64,000 nucleotides of DNA from G965218495 sp965262785 (GTDB taxonomy: Bacteria; Bacteroidota; Rhodothermia; Rhodothermales; Bin80). Position numbers and translations under genes: made by a program. Location: contig OZ253559.1 of the NCBI GenBank assembly GCA_965262785.1, forward strand, positions 372,001 through 436,000, in the 5' to 3' direction. The notes beneath the pieces are model-generated. The model searched no databases. It was not told where the DNA came from and saw only the letters and a program-made list of their open reading frames with translations. Of this stretch, positions 26,584 through 35,626 are shown in pieces; the stretch's first letter is position 1; each line of letters opens with the position of its first letter.

Positions 26584-28190
26584 TCCTCTTCCTCCTTTGG
26601 GGATGAATTACTGTAATAGGCGGCACCGCGAATGTTGTTGTGCTCAACGACACAGGGCCGCTGACTGCCTGCGGCGCTTGCGATCTTCTCAACGATCTGC
26701 TTGACCGCGGGGTAACTGAAGACTTGCTGGTCCAGCGCTTCTTTCGCCGCTGCCTCCATGGCGCGCGCACCATGCTTCTTCGCCAGGCCCAGAAGGCTTC
26801 TGCATCGCGCGAAGCACTGCTCTGGGATATCGAATCGGTGGAAGTTGGCTTGGATCAACGCCTGGGTGTGCGTGCCGACTTCGGCGGCCCAATTCACAAA
26901 GCGCTCTGGCGTCCACGCGGCGTAGGCTTGATGGTGCGAGGGCATGTGATGCTGGTTCGTCACATGTTGACCTCGCAAAAGACCACGACGATGCGCTGCT
27001 ATGTACGTATCATCCTGCCGATCGAGGTAAATCTCCACCGTGTCCTGGTGTACCAGCGCGTAGACGGTCTTTCCTGCATACTTGAAGGGTACGCTGTAGT
27101 AGCATTTGTCGATCGACACGTGATAATTGAACTGCACCTTACGCTTGCTCGTCCACTCACCGTACCGGTAAGGCGTGCGTGGTAGCGGGCGTAGCGCAGG
27201 CTTGTCCAGATCTACAAACCAGCTGTGACGACTGCCATCCTTTTTCTGGAAGGGCTGGGCGTTGAGTGCTTCCAGCAACGGGGCGATGGCTGCATTCAGG
27301 TCTTGTAGACTGGAGAAGTGACGATTGCGAAGTGGCGCCAGGATGCGCCTTTGAGCCTGCAACACGGCGTTCTCAACGGCGGCTTTATCCTTTGGTTTTC
27401 CTGGTCGAGTAGGCAGCACACAGACCTGGTAGTGATCCGCCAATTCCTGAAACGTTGCGTTGATCTTCGCTACGTCACCCCTGTTTATCGCCGTCACGGC
27501 GGTCTTCATGTTGTCCGGAACCAACACGCGAGGCGTGCCACCTAAAAACTCGAAGCATCGCCGAAGCGATCCGCAGACATCTTTCAGCTGCTGCGTTAAG
27601 GTCGCCTCTACAAAGGTGTAATGGGACGCGCCCAGCGTTGCGACAAAGAGCTCAACCTCGCGTGACTTGCCCGTGCGAGGGTCTACGATGGAGGGCCTTT
27701 TTCCTGAGTAGTCCACGAAGAGCTTCTCGCCCGCCCGGTGTTCCAGACGCATCTCCAAGTGCCTGTCGCTGCCACGCCACTGGCGGTACCGCAGGCAAAA
27801 CTGGCTATACTCCAGGCCATCAGGATGGCCCGCTTTGTACTCAAGCCACAGTTGCCGTACCGTCATATACGAGTGCTTGGCCAAGGCCTTGTGAACCTGC
27901 TCCCAATCGGGCAGCGGCCGCTGAGGCACCTGTTGCTTGTCGTCCGAAGGGAAGAGCTGCTGCTGCAGCTCTGCATCGCTCAATGCTGCGCACTGCGACC
28001 AGGTCAACCCCGTCTGCTGTACACGCGCCAACGTACGAGATACCGTGCTGCGACCGACTCCTACTTGCTGCGCGATGCGCCGCTCAGAGTAATTCTGCTC
28101 GTAGCGTAGGGAGAGGATATACTTGATTCTGCGCATCGGTATGCGGTGTGCTGCCATGTTGCTGTGCCTCCAATTTGTTAGGGAAGACAC
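26562..28190 (-). CDS. istA: IS21 family transposase IstA
   Basis: This gene encodes 542 aa. The N-terminal helix-turn-helix (YSERRIAQQVGVGRSTVSRT) is followed by an rve-type DDE integrase core: first Asp in GEKLFVDYSGKRPSIVD, second in RVLVPDNMKTAV, and Glu in KDKAAVENAVLQAQRR. The beta-barrel and C-terminal region YHVSIDKCYYSVPFKYAGKTV match IstA. No frameshift or stop interrupts it, so the element looks potentially active. Confidence 0.95.
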   Translation of the reverse strand: MSSLTNWRHSNMAAHRIPMRRIKYILSLRYEQNYSERRIAQQVGVGRSTVSRTLARVQQTGLTWSQCAALSDAELQQQLFPSDDKQQVPQRPLPDWEQVHKALAKHSYMTVRQLWLEYKAGHPDGLEYSQFCLRYRQWRGSDRHLEMRLEHRAGEKLFVDYSGKRPSIVDPRTGKSREVELFVATLGASHYTFVEATLTQQLKDVCGSLRRCFEFLGGTPRVLVPDNMKTAVTAINRGDVAKINATFQELADHYQVCVLPTRPGKPKDKAAVENAVLQAQRRILAPLRNRHFSSLQDLNAAIAPLLEALNAQPFQKKDGSRHSWFVDLDKPALRPLPRTPYRYGEWTSKRKVQFNYHVSIDKCYYSVPFKYAGKTVYALVHQDTVEIYLDRQDDTYIAAHRRGLLRGQHVTNQHHMPSHHQAYAAWTPERFVNWAAEVGTHTQALIQANFHRFDIPEQCFARCRSLLGLAKKHGARAMEAAAKEALDQQVFSYPAVKQIVEKIASAAGSQRPCVVEHNNIRGAAYYSNSSPKEEEECSPILP

Positions 28191-28267
28191 AACTTATTCA
28201 GTGTTACTAGATGCCCAACGTCACGCTCTGCGGGGGCACCCAAGCGGCCCTATGGTATCGGATCTGG

Positions 28268-28367
28268 TGGCCCACATGCGCCGGATTCGGTGGCCCACAT
28301 GGATCGGATTCGGTGGCTCACTTGCATCGGATTCGGTGGCCCACATGCGCCGGATTCGGTGGCCCAC
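28268..28367. repeat. Right-end array of five 23-bp repeats (IS21)
   Basis: TGGCCCAC (one copy TGGCTCAC) begins at 28268, 28291, 28314, 28337 and 28360, exactly 23 bases apart, in inverted orientation to the left array. Confidence 0.85.
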
Positions 28368-28368
28368 A

Positions 28369-28770
28369 TGCATCGTAGTATGCAAGTAGCTCACCGCCCT
28401 GCCCTTTCTCGCACCAGCGCGAGCATTCGAGCTGTCAACCGAATCCTGCCACCATTCAAACAAATCCGCATGCTTCTCAAACTTGACCGCCTGAATGAAC
28501 ACAATGCAAAAGATCTCGCATTGCCACTGTCGGAAACCGCATCTCAAGAGGAGACTCGGTATGCATCTAGCCACCTGCGCGCGAGAAGCCACGTCTAATT
28601 CCAACCTGCGTTCTTCCTCCCGCGAGAAAAAGACCCCCAACCGAATGTGCATAGATCGACACTCTTGGCATCATTCTAGCTGCGCTGGAGCTGCCGGAAC
28701 GCTTTCCCCCAACTTTGAGGGGCGTAAGAGACATGCAAATTCGACGTGTTCACCTCAGAATGGGCTAGGC
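28369..28770. other. Spacer between two insertion sequences
   Basis: One open frame on the minus strand has no recognisable homology. It includes the left copy of the 8-bp duplication GGCTAGGC (28763-28770) flanking the next element. Because the IS4 element sits in decayed IS21 sequence on its other side, this stretch may be decayed mobile DNA too. Confidence 0.4.
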
Positions 28771-31395
28771 CTGCCGTTTACCCAAGTTTTCCCCTTGACA
28801 TTCTGATTTATGCCGCATAGATTGGCGGCATGTTCCAGCAGAACCAGATTCTTCGTACGCTGAGCGAGGCGCAATCCCAGGCGCGTCTGGACGGCATCTT
28901 GGCTGATGAGGGTCTGAAGAACCGTGCCGCCATCGCCCGGCGTGTGTGTGCGGCATTCGATTTTTTCGACGCACGCGGGCAGTCGCAAGTAGCCAGTTGC
29001 GCCAAGGCGCTCTCGAAGCTGTCCGACCGCGGCTGTATAGCACTGCCGGCGCCGATGAACGACCACGCTGCCGGCGCGTCCCCCCGGCTGCTGAAGGAGG
29101 GCGTGCCCATGCCGAGTGCCCTTCCTCGCTCCGTCCGCGAAGTGGATGACCTGTCGCTGATCGTGGTCACGGACGACGACCAGCGCGCCGTATGGAACAC
29201 CCTATTGGACCAGGAACATCCGCGGGGCACGACGACGTTCTTCGGCGCGCAGGTGCGCTACCTGGTGCATAGCGCGCAGGGCTATCTGGGCGTGCTGGGC
29301 TTTTCGGCCTCGGCCCTGCGTCTGGCCGCACGGGAGCGATGGATGGCCTGGAGCGATGCGCAGCGCCAGGCCCACCTGCATCATGTGGTGTGTTTGAGCC
29401 GCTTTTTGATCCGGGGACCCTGCACGCACCTGGCGAGCCATGTCCTGGGCCTTGCGCTCAGGCAGCTGCCCGATGATTTTGAAGAGCGTTACAGGTACCG
29501 CCCTTGGGTGGTGGAGACCTATGTGGATCCGAACTGGAAGGGTACATGCTTCCAGGCGGCAAACTTTCTGCACATTGGTTATACTGCCGGCGGCAAACGA
29601 CAGTCCGACGATGAACCCGAGCCGCCCAAGGCGCTGTATGTGTACGAACTGGACCGCGGGTGGCGCCAGGCACTCGGCGTGCCGGCGGTGGAGCTCCATC
29701 CTGTGAGAGCACCCCACGAGGCGTTGGACCGTGACCAATGGGCGGAAGCCGAGTTCGGGGACGCTCCACTGGGCAATCGGCTGCGCTCCACGCGCCTGGT
29801 ACGGAGTGCGTCGATGCTGGCTTCGGTGATGGGCCAGTCCATTACGGGCAATACGGACTACGATCGTGCGGCGGTCAAGGCGCATTACCGGTTGCTGGAG
29901 AGCGACCCGGCGTCCAAGGTCACTCCGGAAAACATATTGGCGCCGCATCGTGCGCGCACGATCGAGCGCATGCGCAGCCAGAAGGTGGTGCTCTGCATCC
30001 AGGATGGCAGCCGGCTGCGCTATGCCACGCGTCCGGCCTGCACGGATCTGCAGGTCACCGGCCGCAACCAGACCACGGCGCAAACGCGTGGGATGCATGT
30101 ACATGCGACGCTGGCGACCACCTCCGATGGTCTGCCGCTGGGCGTGTTGCGCTGCAGCTACCGGGATCCTTCGCACGGTCCCCTGAAGCCGAAGGCCCAA
30201 CGATGGCTGGACGCCTACCTGGACATCTGTGCGGCGGCCGATCAGATCTCCCGCAAGATTCGCGTGATCTGCGTTATGGACCGGGAGGGCGACAGTTTTG
30301 CGCTCTTTGACGCCCAGCGTCGTCAGGGCCGCGTGGAGATGCTGGTCAGGGCGCGGATAGATCGCCGGCTGGCCAACGGCAGGAAGCTGTTTGAGACCCT
30401 CGCGGGCGGCCCGGCGGCCGGCAGCGTGCGGATCGAGATCAAGAAAGTCACCGCACGCCCGAAGTCACGGGGCAAGCCCGCACGCCCCGGGCGCAGCTAT
30501 CGCATAGCGGACGCCGAGGTGCGGTTCCACCGGGTGACGCTGCCGGCCACGACCCAGGAGGCAGATCCGGTGACGATGTACGGGGTTCACATCCGGGAGC
30601 AGGCCCCGCCGGAAGGCGAAGAGGCCATAGAATGGTATCTGCTTACCAGTGTGGCGGTGCACACGCTGGAGGAGGCCCTGCAGGTGCTGGACCACTACGT
30701 GAAGCGGTGGCGCGTTGAGGACTTCTTCCGGGTGCTTAAGAGCGGCTGCAAGGTGGAGCGTCTGGCGCTGCGCACGGCGCTGCGTCTGGAGCGGGCGATC
30801 GCGATCTACTGCGTTATTGCCTGGCGCCTGATGGTGCTGACGCTATTGGGGCGAACCGTGCCAGAGTTGGACTCGGAGGTCTTCTTCACGGAGTTGGAGC
30901 TTCGTTTTTTGACGAGCTATGCCAGCCGTGTGAAGCTGCCTCGGCCCGGCACGCTGCAAGAGGCCATCCTGCTGCTGGCGGTACTCGGGGGGTACCAGAA
31001 TCGCACTCGCGACGGGCCGCCCGGTCACCAGATCATGTGGCGCGGGCTGGAACGATTGGCGCTGGCCACACTGGGATACGAGCTGGGATACGAGGTCCGT
31101 GACGCTGAGTAAGGGCGGCACTGCGCTGCGATAACCCGTGGACTGTGATCCTGTCACAAGGCAGGATCCCTATACCCTGCCGGGGCTGTATGTCCACGGT
31201 AAGCAAGGCCTCCGCCCGCAAAGCAGGCGTAGACCGCGTTGAGCTGAACGAAGCGTCCCTGCACGACCAAGCCTTGAGTCCACAGCCAAGACCCCTGTGC
31301 CACATGGACACACCCCGTGTCGCTCGGCAACGACTGGACATGCTTCTGATACCCTCAAATGCGTAAGTCTGCCAGGTAACTTGGGTAAACGGCAG
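28771..31395 (+). mobile_element. IS4/Tn5-type insertion sequence with DruA domain, intact
   Basis: Perfect 18-bp terminal inverted repeats bound it: CTGCCGTTTACCCAAGTT at 28771-28788 and its complement at 31378-31395. Both sides are flanked by GGCTAGGC (28763-28770 and 31396-31403), an 8-bp target duplication; the shared preceding G would allow 9 bp. A single 760-aa transposase gene fills most of it. The perfect ends and duplication suggest a recent insertion. The right flank is a decayed IS21 istA gene. Confidence 0.93.
28830..31112 (+). CDS. DruA (DUF4338)-Tn5-like transposase fusion
   Basis: This gene encodes 760 aa. Residues 1 to about 270 match DUF4338/DruA: GVLGFSASALRLAARERWMA, SRFLIRGPCTHLASHVLGLA, YRYRPWVVETYVD and KGTCFQAANFLHIGYTAGG. 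From about residue 305 comes an IS4/Tn5 transposase: the DNA-binding segment EAEFGDAPLGNRLRSTRLVR, the first Asp in VLCIQDGSRLRYA, the second in ICVMDREGDSFALFD, and the Y(2)R..E signature in YVKRWRVEDFFRVLKSGCKVE. DruA is known from Druantia phage defence, but no other Druantia genes are nearby. It begins 42 bases inside the inverted repeat and uses ATG. Confidence 0.9.
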   Translation: MFQQNQILRTLSEAQSQARLDGILADEGLKNRAAIARRVCAAFDFFDARGQSQVASCAKALSKLSDRGCIALPAPMNDHAAGASPRLLKEGVPMPSALPRSVREVDDLSLIVVTDDDQRAVWNTLLDQEHPRGTTTFFGAQVRYLVHSAQGYLGVLGFSASALRLAARERWMAWSDAQRQAHLHHVVCLSRFLIRGPCTHLASHVLGLALRQLPDDFEERYRYRPWVVETYVDPNWKGTCFQAANFLHIGYTAGGKRQSDDEPEPPKALYVYELDRGWRQALGVPAVELHPVRAPHEALDRDQWAEAEFGDAPLGNRLRSTRLVRSASMLASVMGQSITGNTDYDRAAVKAHYRLLESDPASKVTPENILAPHRARTIERMRSQKVVLCIQDGSRLRYATRPACTDLQVTGRNQTTAQTRGMHVHATLATTSDGLPLGVLRCSYRDPSHGPLKPKAQRWLDAYLDICAAADQISRKIRVICVMDREGDSFALFDAQRRQGRVEMLVRARIDRRLANGRKLFETLAGGPAAGSVRIEIKKVTARPKSRGKPARPGRSYRIADAEVRFHRVTLPATTQEADPVTMYGVHIREQAPPEGEEAIEWYLLTSVAVHTLEEALQVLDHYVKRWRVEDFFRVLKSGCKVERLALRTALRLERAIAIYCVIAWRLMVLTLLGRTVPELDSEVFFTELELRFLTSYASRVKLPRPGTLQEAILLLAVLGGYQNRTRDGPPGHQIMWRGLERLALATLGYELGYEVRDAE

Positions 31396-31417
31396 GGCTA
31401 GGCTATACAGCAAGCCA

Positions 31418-31798
31418 TCAGGGCGGCCCACTTTTTATTGAAGCGAAAGGCGTGGCACCGGCATATACAAATGCATTGCCAGGGCTATTCGGACATGGTC
31501 CGAGTCTGGTAGCGACCGCTGAGCTGGCCTCTTCCCGTCGCCCTGGGAAGGAGAACTGCTCCAGCTCTGCATCGCTCAGAATTGCGCACCCTGCCTTCTT
31601 AATGCGGGCGAAAATTCGAGGTGCCGTATTGCGACCGACACCCAATTGCTGGGCGATACGCCGCTTGGAATAACTCTGCTCGGAGCGTAGGAAATGGTTG
31701 TGCCTGATTCTGTGCGCAGGTATATGGTGTGCTGCCTTGATATTTTGCCCCCAATCTGTCAGGGCACGCACGACATGTACACTGATTCCAGACGCCAA
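31418..31798 (-). pseudogene. Decayed IS21 istA fragment
   Basis: The minus-strand frame includes YSKRRIAQQLGVGRNTAPRIFAR and LSDAELEQFSFPGR, clearly related to the intact IstA nearby (YSERRIAQQVGVGRSTVSRTLAR, LSDAELQQQLFP). It keeps part of the GPPDGLLYSLA segment (IstA: GHPDGLEYSQF) where the IS4 element cuts it. The rest of the gene is missing or unrecognisable. Upstream (31780-31860) there is residual similarity to the non-coding right end of IS21. Confidence 0.8.
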
Positions 31799-31877
31799 GC
31801 CTCACCCTCTGCAGCCGCTCGCAAGTGGCCTACTTGGGTGGAACTCGTCGGCCCGCTTGTGTCGAGGGGTGCATTTT

Positions 31878-32171
31878 TCAGTTCGGAGTCTGGCCCCTCA
31901 TGTCGTAAGACACGGGCCCGTCGGCCAACAACGGCAAGAATAGTCGGACGTAAGACGGCAATTTCCTCGGTAGAACGATGTTCGCCCGCCTCTGGCCTAG
32001 GCCTTCACAGGACCCTGGGAAGTTGACGGTTAAGTCATGCACAGGCTCCTCTTTGTACTGCGCATTCAGAAGGTACAGGGTCTCGAAACCGCCCGTTGCT
32101 ACATCAATGACGAAGGCGAATTCCTCGCGATGCCCTCCGCAATGATGACGGCATCCATGTCGGCATCAATC
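31878..32171 (-). pseudogene. Start-less coding remnant
   Basis: A minus-strand frame, open between an upstream stop near 32172 and the TGA at 31878-31880, encodes a protein-like stretch including EEFAFVIDVATGGFETLYLL and RRANIVLPRKLPSYVRLFL. It has no plausible start codon. It looks like the 3' part of a broken gene, perhaps with a frameshift near 32170. I do not recognise a family. Confidence 0.35.
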
Positions 32172-32765
32172 ATGAACGAGTGCTATCCACATCCCTATCG
32201 CTGCGTAAACCAAATCACGATGGCTTGGCTCTGCAATGGCCTCAGGCGTCGGATGACCATCTGGCGGTCTATTGCACGTCCGGGCACTTGTGCAGTGCTC
32301 TGAGCAGGAAGCGTAATTTTTTCCCATGCCACAAGCACCAGACAGCCGCATGCAAGCGTCGTATCCAAAGTAGCTCAAGATGATGCGCGGCTCATCGCTT
32401 GTACGCTGCAGCAGGGGGAGTTCCGGCCATGCCCTTCGTTCTGACCGCCTGCTACACCTACGAGGCTGCGCCGCAGAAATAATCGCAGGTCTAAGAGCAC
32501 CAGTTTGGTGGAGTAGCTCCACCGTATGCGTCTGAGCGCACTAAAAGTGGATGAAATGTCCCGCGCTCAGGTTGAATCGGCATTTCTATGGTGCCCGCTC
32601 CTAGCTTTCTTGAATCCACCTACACCCGCAGGCATTTGCCGATTGCGTAAGTCTTGTCCGCGTACCAGGCCGAAACACAAACTTGGCACTCACGTGCCGC
32701 ATGGGATTTGCCACGCAGGGTCGAAGCGATGCGTCGCTTCGGGTTCTGGCAAACTTCGCCGCCAA
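32172..32765. other. Stretch without a recognised gene
   Basis: Short frames on both strands do not resemble known proteins. It may contain the decayed upstream part of the remnant at 31878-32171. The fourth parS site follows directly. Confidence 0.35.
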
Positions 32766-32781
32766 TGTTTCACGTGAAACA
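32766..32781. promoter_or_regulatory. parS site 4 (perfect consensus)
   Basis: TGTTTCACGTGAAACA is identical to the classical bacterial parS 16-mer. It lies just beyond the 3' end of murQ and about 7.3 kb from the three-site cluster, from which it is separated by the two insertion sequences. Confidence 0.85.
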
Positions 32782-32835
32782 CCACGATTCGAGAATGAAG
32801 CACCCTCACCTCGCACAAGCAGCCGCACGCGCTAC

Positions 32836-33756
32836 CTATTCACTACCAATAGCCAGGCGAACGAATCCGTTGGCACGCTTCAGGCGGCGCAAGGCCTCGG
32901 CCCGGTCCACTGCGGCAAGAATCATTACCAGGGCTGTCTTGACATGGCCACCCGCGGCATCGAGCGCCACCGTAGCGGCATCGTAGTCCAATCCCGTTAC
33001 AATTATCACCGTTCGACGTGAACGCTCTACGAGCTTCCGTGCGCTCGTCTGGAGGTCGACCATCATGTTTTCGTATACCTTGCCCATGCGTATCATGGCC
33101 GCAGTGGTCAGCATATTGAGCACGAGCTTCTGCGCTGTGCCACTCTTCATGCGCGTCGAGCCCATTATTACTTCGGGGCCCACGACTACGCAAATCGCCA
33201 CATCGACGGGCAGCGTAAAGCTGCTGCGCGGGTTGCAGGTTACGAACAGTGTCTTGCATCCCATCACGCGGGCTGCTTTCACCGCCCCTACTACATAAGG
33301 TGTCCGCCGGCTGGCCGCAATCCCGCAGACAATGTCACGCGGGGTAACGCCATGTGCACTAAGAGCCGCCACACCATCTGCCTCCGCGTCTTCAGCTCCC
33401 TCTTGGGATCTGAATACGGCCTTGCGGCCGCCGGCAATAATGCCCTGTACCATTTCAGCGGGCGTACCAAACGTGGGCGGGCACTCAGACGCGTCCAGAA
33501 TTCCGAGCCGACCGCTGGTACCTGCGCCCACGTAGAACAAACGGCCACCGCCTTCAAACGCATCGACAACAAGCTGAACCGCGCGGGCTATGTAGGGCAG
33601 CTCCAAGCGTACGGCCTGAGGTACTAGCTGGTCTTCGTCGCTGATAGTGCGCAGAATGTCAGAAATGTCAGCCGTATCTATATGCCGGGAGCGTGGATTG
33701 CGTTGCTCCGTAACGAGAGACGAAAGCTGCTGGTAAAGCTTCGTAGAACCGGGCAT
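32836..33756 (-). CDS. murQ: N-acetylmuramic acid 6-phosphate etherase
   Basis: This gene encodes 306 aa. MurQ cleaves the lactyl ether of MurNAc-6-P to GlcNAc-6-P in peptidoglycan recycling. The SIS fold is seen in FYVGAGTSGRLGILDASECPPTFG, with the catalytic Glu region intact. EQRNPRSRHIDTADISDIL at the N-terminus, MGSTRMKSGTAQKLVLNMLT and the C-terminal variable region also match. No other recycling gene is adjacent; it is divergent from recF across about 100 bases. Confidence 0.96.
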   Translation of the reverse strand: MPGSTKLYQQLSSLVTEQRNPRSRHIDTADISDILRTISDEDQLVPQAVRLELPYIARAVQLVVDAFEGGGRLFYVGAGTSGRLGILDASECPPTFGTPAEMVQGIIAGGRKAVFRSQEGAEDAEADGVAALSAHGVTPRDIVCGIAASRRTPYVVGAVKAARVMGCKTLFVTCNPRSSFTLPVDVAICVVVGPEVIMGSTRMKSGTAQKLVLNMLTTAAMIRMGKVYENMMVDLQTSARKLVERSRRTVIIVTGLDYDAATVALDAAGGHVKTALVMILAAVDRAEALRRLKRANGFVRLAIGSE

Positions 33757-33860
33757 AGAAATCTGATATTTAGGCCTTAGTACGCCATAGGAGTTACATT
33801 GGGCCCCCGGGCACCAATTTCACACAGACCAACAGGCCGGGCCGAAGATCCGCCGACCGC

Positions 33861-35006
33861 ATGAGGGTACATTCGCTCCGGTTGCGCTCATTTCGCGCGC
33901 ACGAGGACTCGCAGCTGGAATTTGCGCCAAAAGTCAACCTCATCTACGGGCCGAACGGGGCGGGAAAGACCAACGTCTTGGAAGCCGTTCACTACCTGTG
34001 CCTGTCGAAGAGTTTTCTGACGACCAACGACCGCCTCGCACTTCGGAAAGAGTCTCCTTTCTTTGAATTGACGGCTGCCTTCGGTGGCCGGCGTCGCCGC
34101 GCCGTAGAGGTGCGACTGCTCTATGATCCGCGCAGTGGGAAGCACATCTTCACCAACGGTGCGCCACTTGAGCGACTGGGAAACCTGGTCGGCATGCTGC
34201 CGGTGGTCTCGTTTGCGCCGGGCGATATCGCCATCACGTCTGGCGCACCTAATGAGCGAAGGCGCTTCATCAATAACATATTGAGTCAGGAGCGCCCGGC
34301 CTATATGGACCGACTTATGCGTTACCGGCGCGTGCTACGCCAACGCAATGAGATGCTTACCGCTGCGCGGCGGCGGCACCAAGTGCTGGACCCGGCGATC
34401 CTGGCGCCGTGGGACGAGCAGCTGGTAGACCATGGAAGCTGGCTAATCACAGCACGTGTCCAATTTCTGGTTGACTTTGCAGCATTCCTGCAAGATGCAT
34501 ACAGGCACCTTGCGACGATTGAGGAGCAGCCTGCCATGGCGTATCGCGGCATTGCGCCCTTGGAGGAGGGCTGCAGCAGTGAAGAGATTCAGGAGGCCTT
34601 TCGGCAACGCCTCCACTCAGCAGCCAAGCGCGAGCGAGTGATGGGCCGAACGCTGGTGGGCCCGCACCGCGACGAATTACTGCTTACAATCGATGGATTC
34701 GAACTGCGACAGTACGGGTCGCAAGGGCAGCACCGTACTTTTGGTATCGCCATTAAGCTGGCCCAACACCTTTATCTCCAGAGCCGTCTGGAAGAGCCGC
34801 CTATCCTGCTGCTGGATGACGTCTTTGATTCACTGGATGCCAAGCGTGCTGAGGCGTTTCTATCGCTCCTGCAAAGCGATTTACTGGGACAGAGCTTGAT
34901 TACGGCCGCCGAGAGACAGACCGTCAGCAGGTTTGTGCCGTTCAGTGATGAGTCAAACCGGCGAATGCGAATCCACTATGGCAAGGTTGAAGTAACGGAC
35001 GACTAA
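33861..35006 (+). CDS. recF: DNA replication and repair protein RecF
   Basis: This gene encodes 381 aa. RecF is an ABC-type ATPase that helps load RecA at gaps through RecOR. It starts MRVHSLRLRSFRAHEDSQLEF. Walker A is LIYGPNGAGKTNVLEAVHYL, the signature region is GSQGQHRTFGIAIKLAQ and Walker B is PPILLLDDVFDSLDAKR, with the conserved VGPHRDEL. In many bacteria it is next to dnaN; here it lies about 28 kb away on the other replichore. Confidence 0.96.
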   Translation: MRVHSLRLRSFRAHEDSQLEFAPKVNLIYGPNGAGKTNVLEAVHYLCLSKSFLTTNDRLALRKESPFFELTAAFGGRRRRAVEVRLLYDPRSGKHIFTNGAPLERLGNLVGMLPVVSFAPGDIAITSGAPNERRRFINNILSQERPAYMDRLMRYRRVLRQRNEMLTAARRRHQVLDPAILAPWDEQLVDHGSWLITARVQFLVDFAAFLQDAYRHLATIEEQPAMAYRGIAPLEEGCSSEEIQEAFRQRLHSAAKRERVMGRTLVGPHRDELLLTIDGFELRQYGSQGQHRTFGIAIKLAQHLYLQSRLEEPPILLLDDVFDSLDAKRAEAFLSLLQSDLLGQSLITAAERQTVSRFVPFSDESNRRMRIHYGKVEVTDD

Positions 35007-35036
35007 GACCGCAACAAGCCAATTGTTCCGTGTGGA

Positions 35037-35486
35037 TTATATGTTTCCGTCATCAATGGGAGGAATAAAAACAGCCTCGCCGGCCAAGGTCATCTTGTTG
35101 GCCTCGTTATAGATGTAGGTCTTGGCTTTCACTTGGCGACGCTTGGCCAGCTTCTCCAAAACCCTGACCTCAACTTTTACCGTGGAGTTGACTGGCACCG
35201 GCCGCAAGAAACGGCAGGAGATGTTTACCGCGACGCTTCCGTGCCCGGGAAAGTCGTGTCCCAGCACCTTCGAGATGAGCGCCAGCAGGAACACACCGTG
35301 CACGATCCTGTTACCAAAGCGCGTTTGAGCCGCGTACGCAGCGTCTACGTGGATAGGGTTGTCATCGCCGGTGATTCTTGCGAAAGCCAGCACGTCGTCT
35401 TCACTGACGAACCGGTAGGTCGCAAAGGACTGACCGACCTCCAGCGATTCGTACGTGTGAATTATCTGAGGCTCAACAGTGTCCAT
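35037..35486 (-). CDS. MaoC-like (R)-specific enoyl-CoA hydratase
   Basis: This gene encodes 149 aa from the ATG at 35486 (MDTVEPQIIHTYESLEVGQS). The frame extends 37 codons further upstream to 35597, but that part is not family-like. The hotdog-fold hydratase motif is clear: ITGDDNPIHVDAAYAAQTRFGNRIVHG with the catalytic Asp/His pair. Relatives such as PhaJ convert enoyl-CoA to (R)-3-hydroxyacyl-CoA. The true substrate is not evident. It converges on recF. Confidence 0.88.
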   Translation of the reverse strand: MDTVEPQIIHTYESLEVGQSFATYRFVSEDDVLAFARITGDDNPIHVDAAYAAQTRFGNRIVHGVFLLALISKVLGHDFPGHGSVAVNISCRFLRPVPVNSTVKVEVRVLEKLAKRRQVKAKTYIYNEANKMTLAGEAVFIPPIDDGNI

Positions 35487-35626
35487 CACACCAGTAATAG
35501 TCGTAGGCCCACGTTCGACGACAGTCGGTCTAACAATATGGTGCATTGGGGGTTTCTTAGCAAGCGACATAGGGCAATGAAGCAAACTGACCCCCATTCA
35601 CCACTGCGCGCGCTATCACAACGGGA

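Larger units (their letters stand above)
25692..28368 (-). mobile_element. IS21-family insertion sequence, intact
   Basis: The element contains complete istA and istB genes, in the usual order on the minus strand, bounded by inverted arrays of a 23-bp repeat whose core is GTGGGCCACC. The outermost TGTGGGCC copies set the limits given. Multiple terminal repeats are known in IS21, where they bind IstA. I could not find a certain target duplication: flanking bases are CGACGA on the left and TGCATC on the right, so the exact ends may be off by a few bases. Confidence 0.85.

Noticed and set aside
28268..28367. Regular 23-bp repeats as a CRISPR array
   Set aside because: Spacing leaves about six variable bases, the array is mirrored at the other end of an IS21 element, and there are no cas genes.
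29202..30200. 332-aa minus-strand open frame
   Set aside because: It is the complement of the DruA-transposase gene.
28830..31112. A Druantia defence system
   Set aside because: Only a DruA domain fused to a transposase is present; no druB-E or large helicase gene is nearby.
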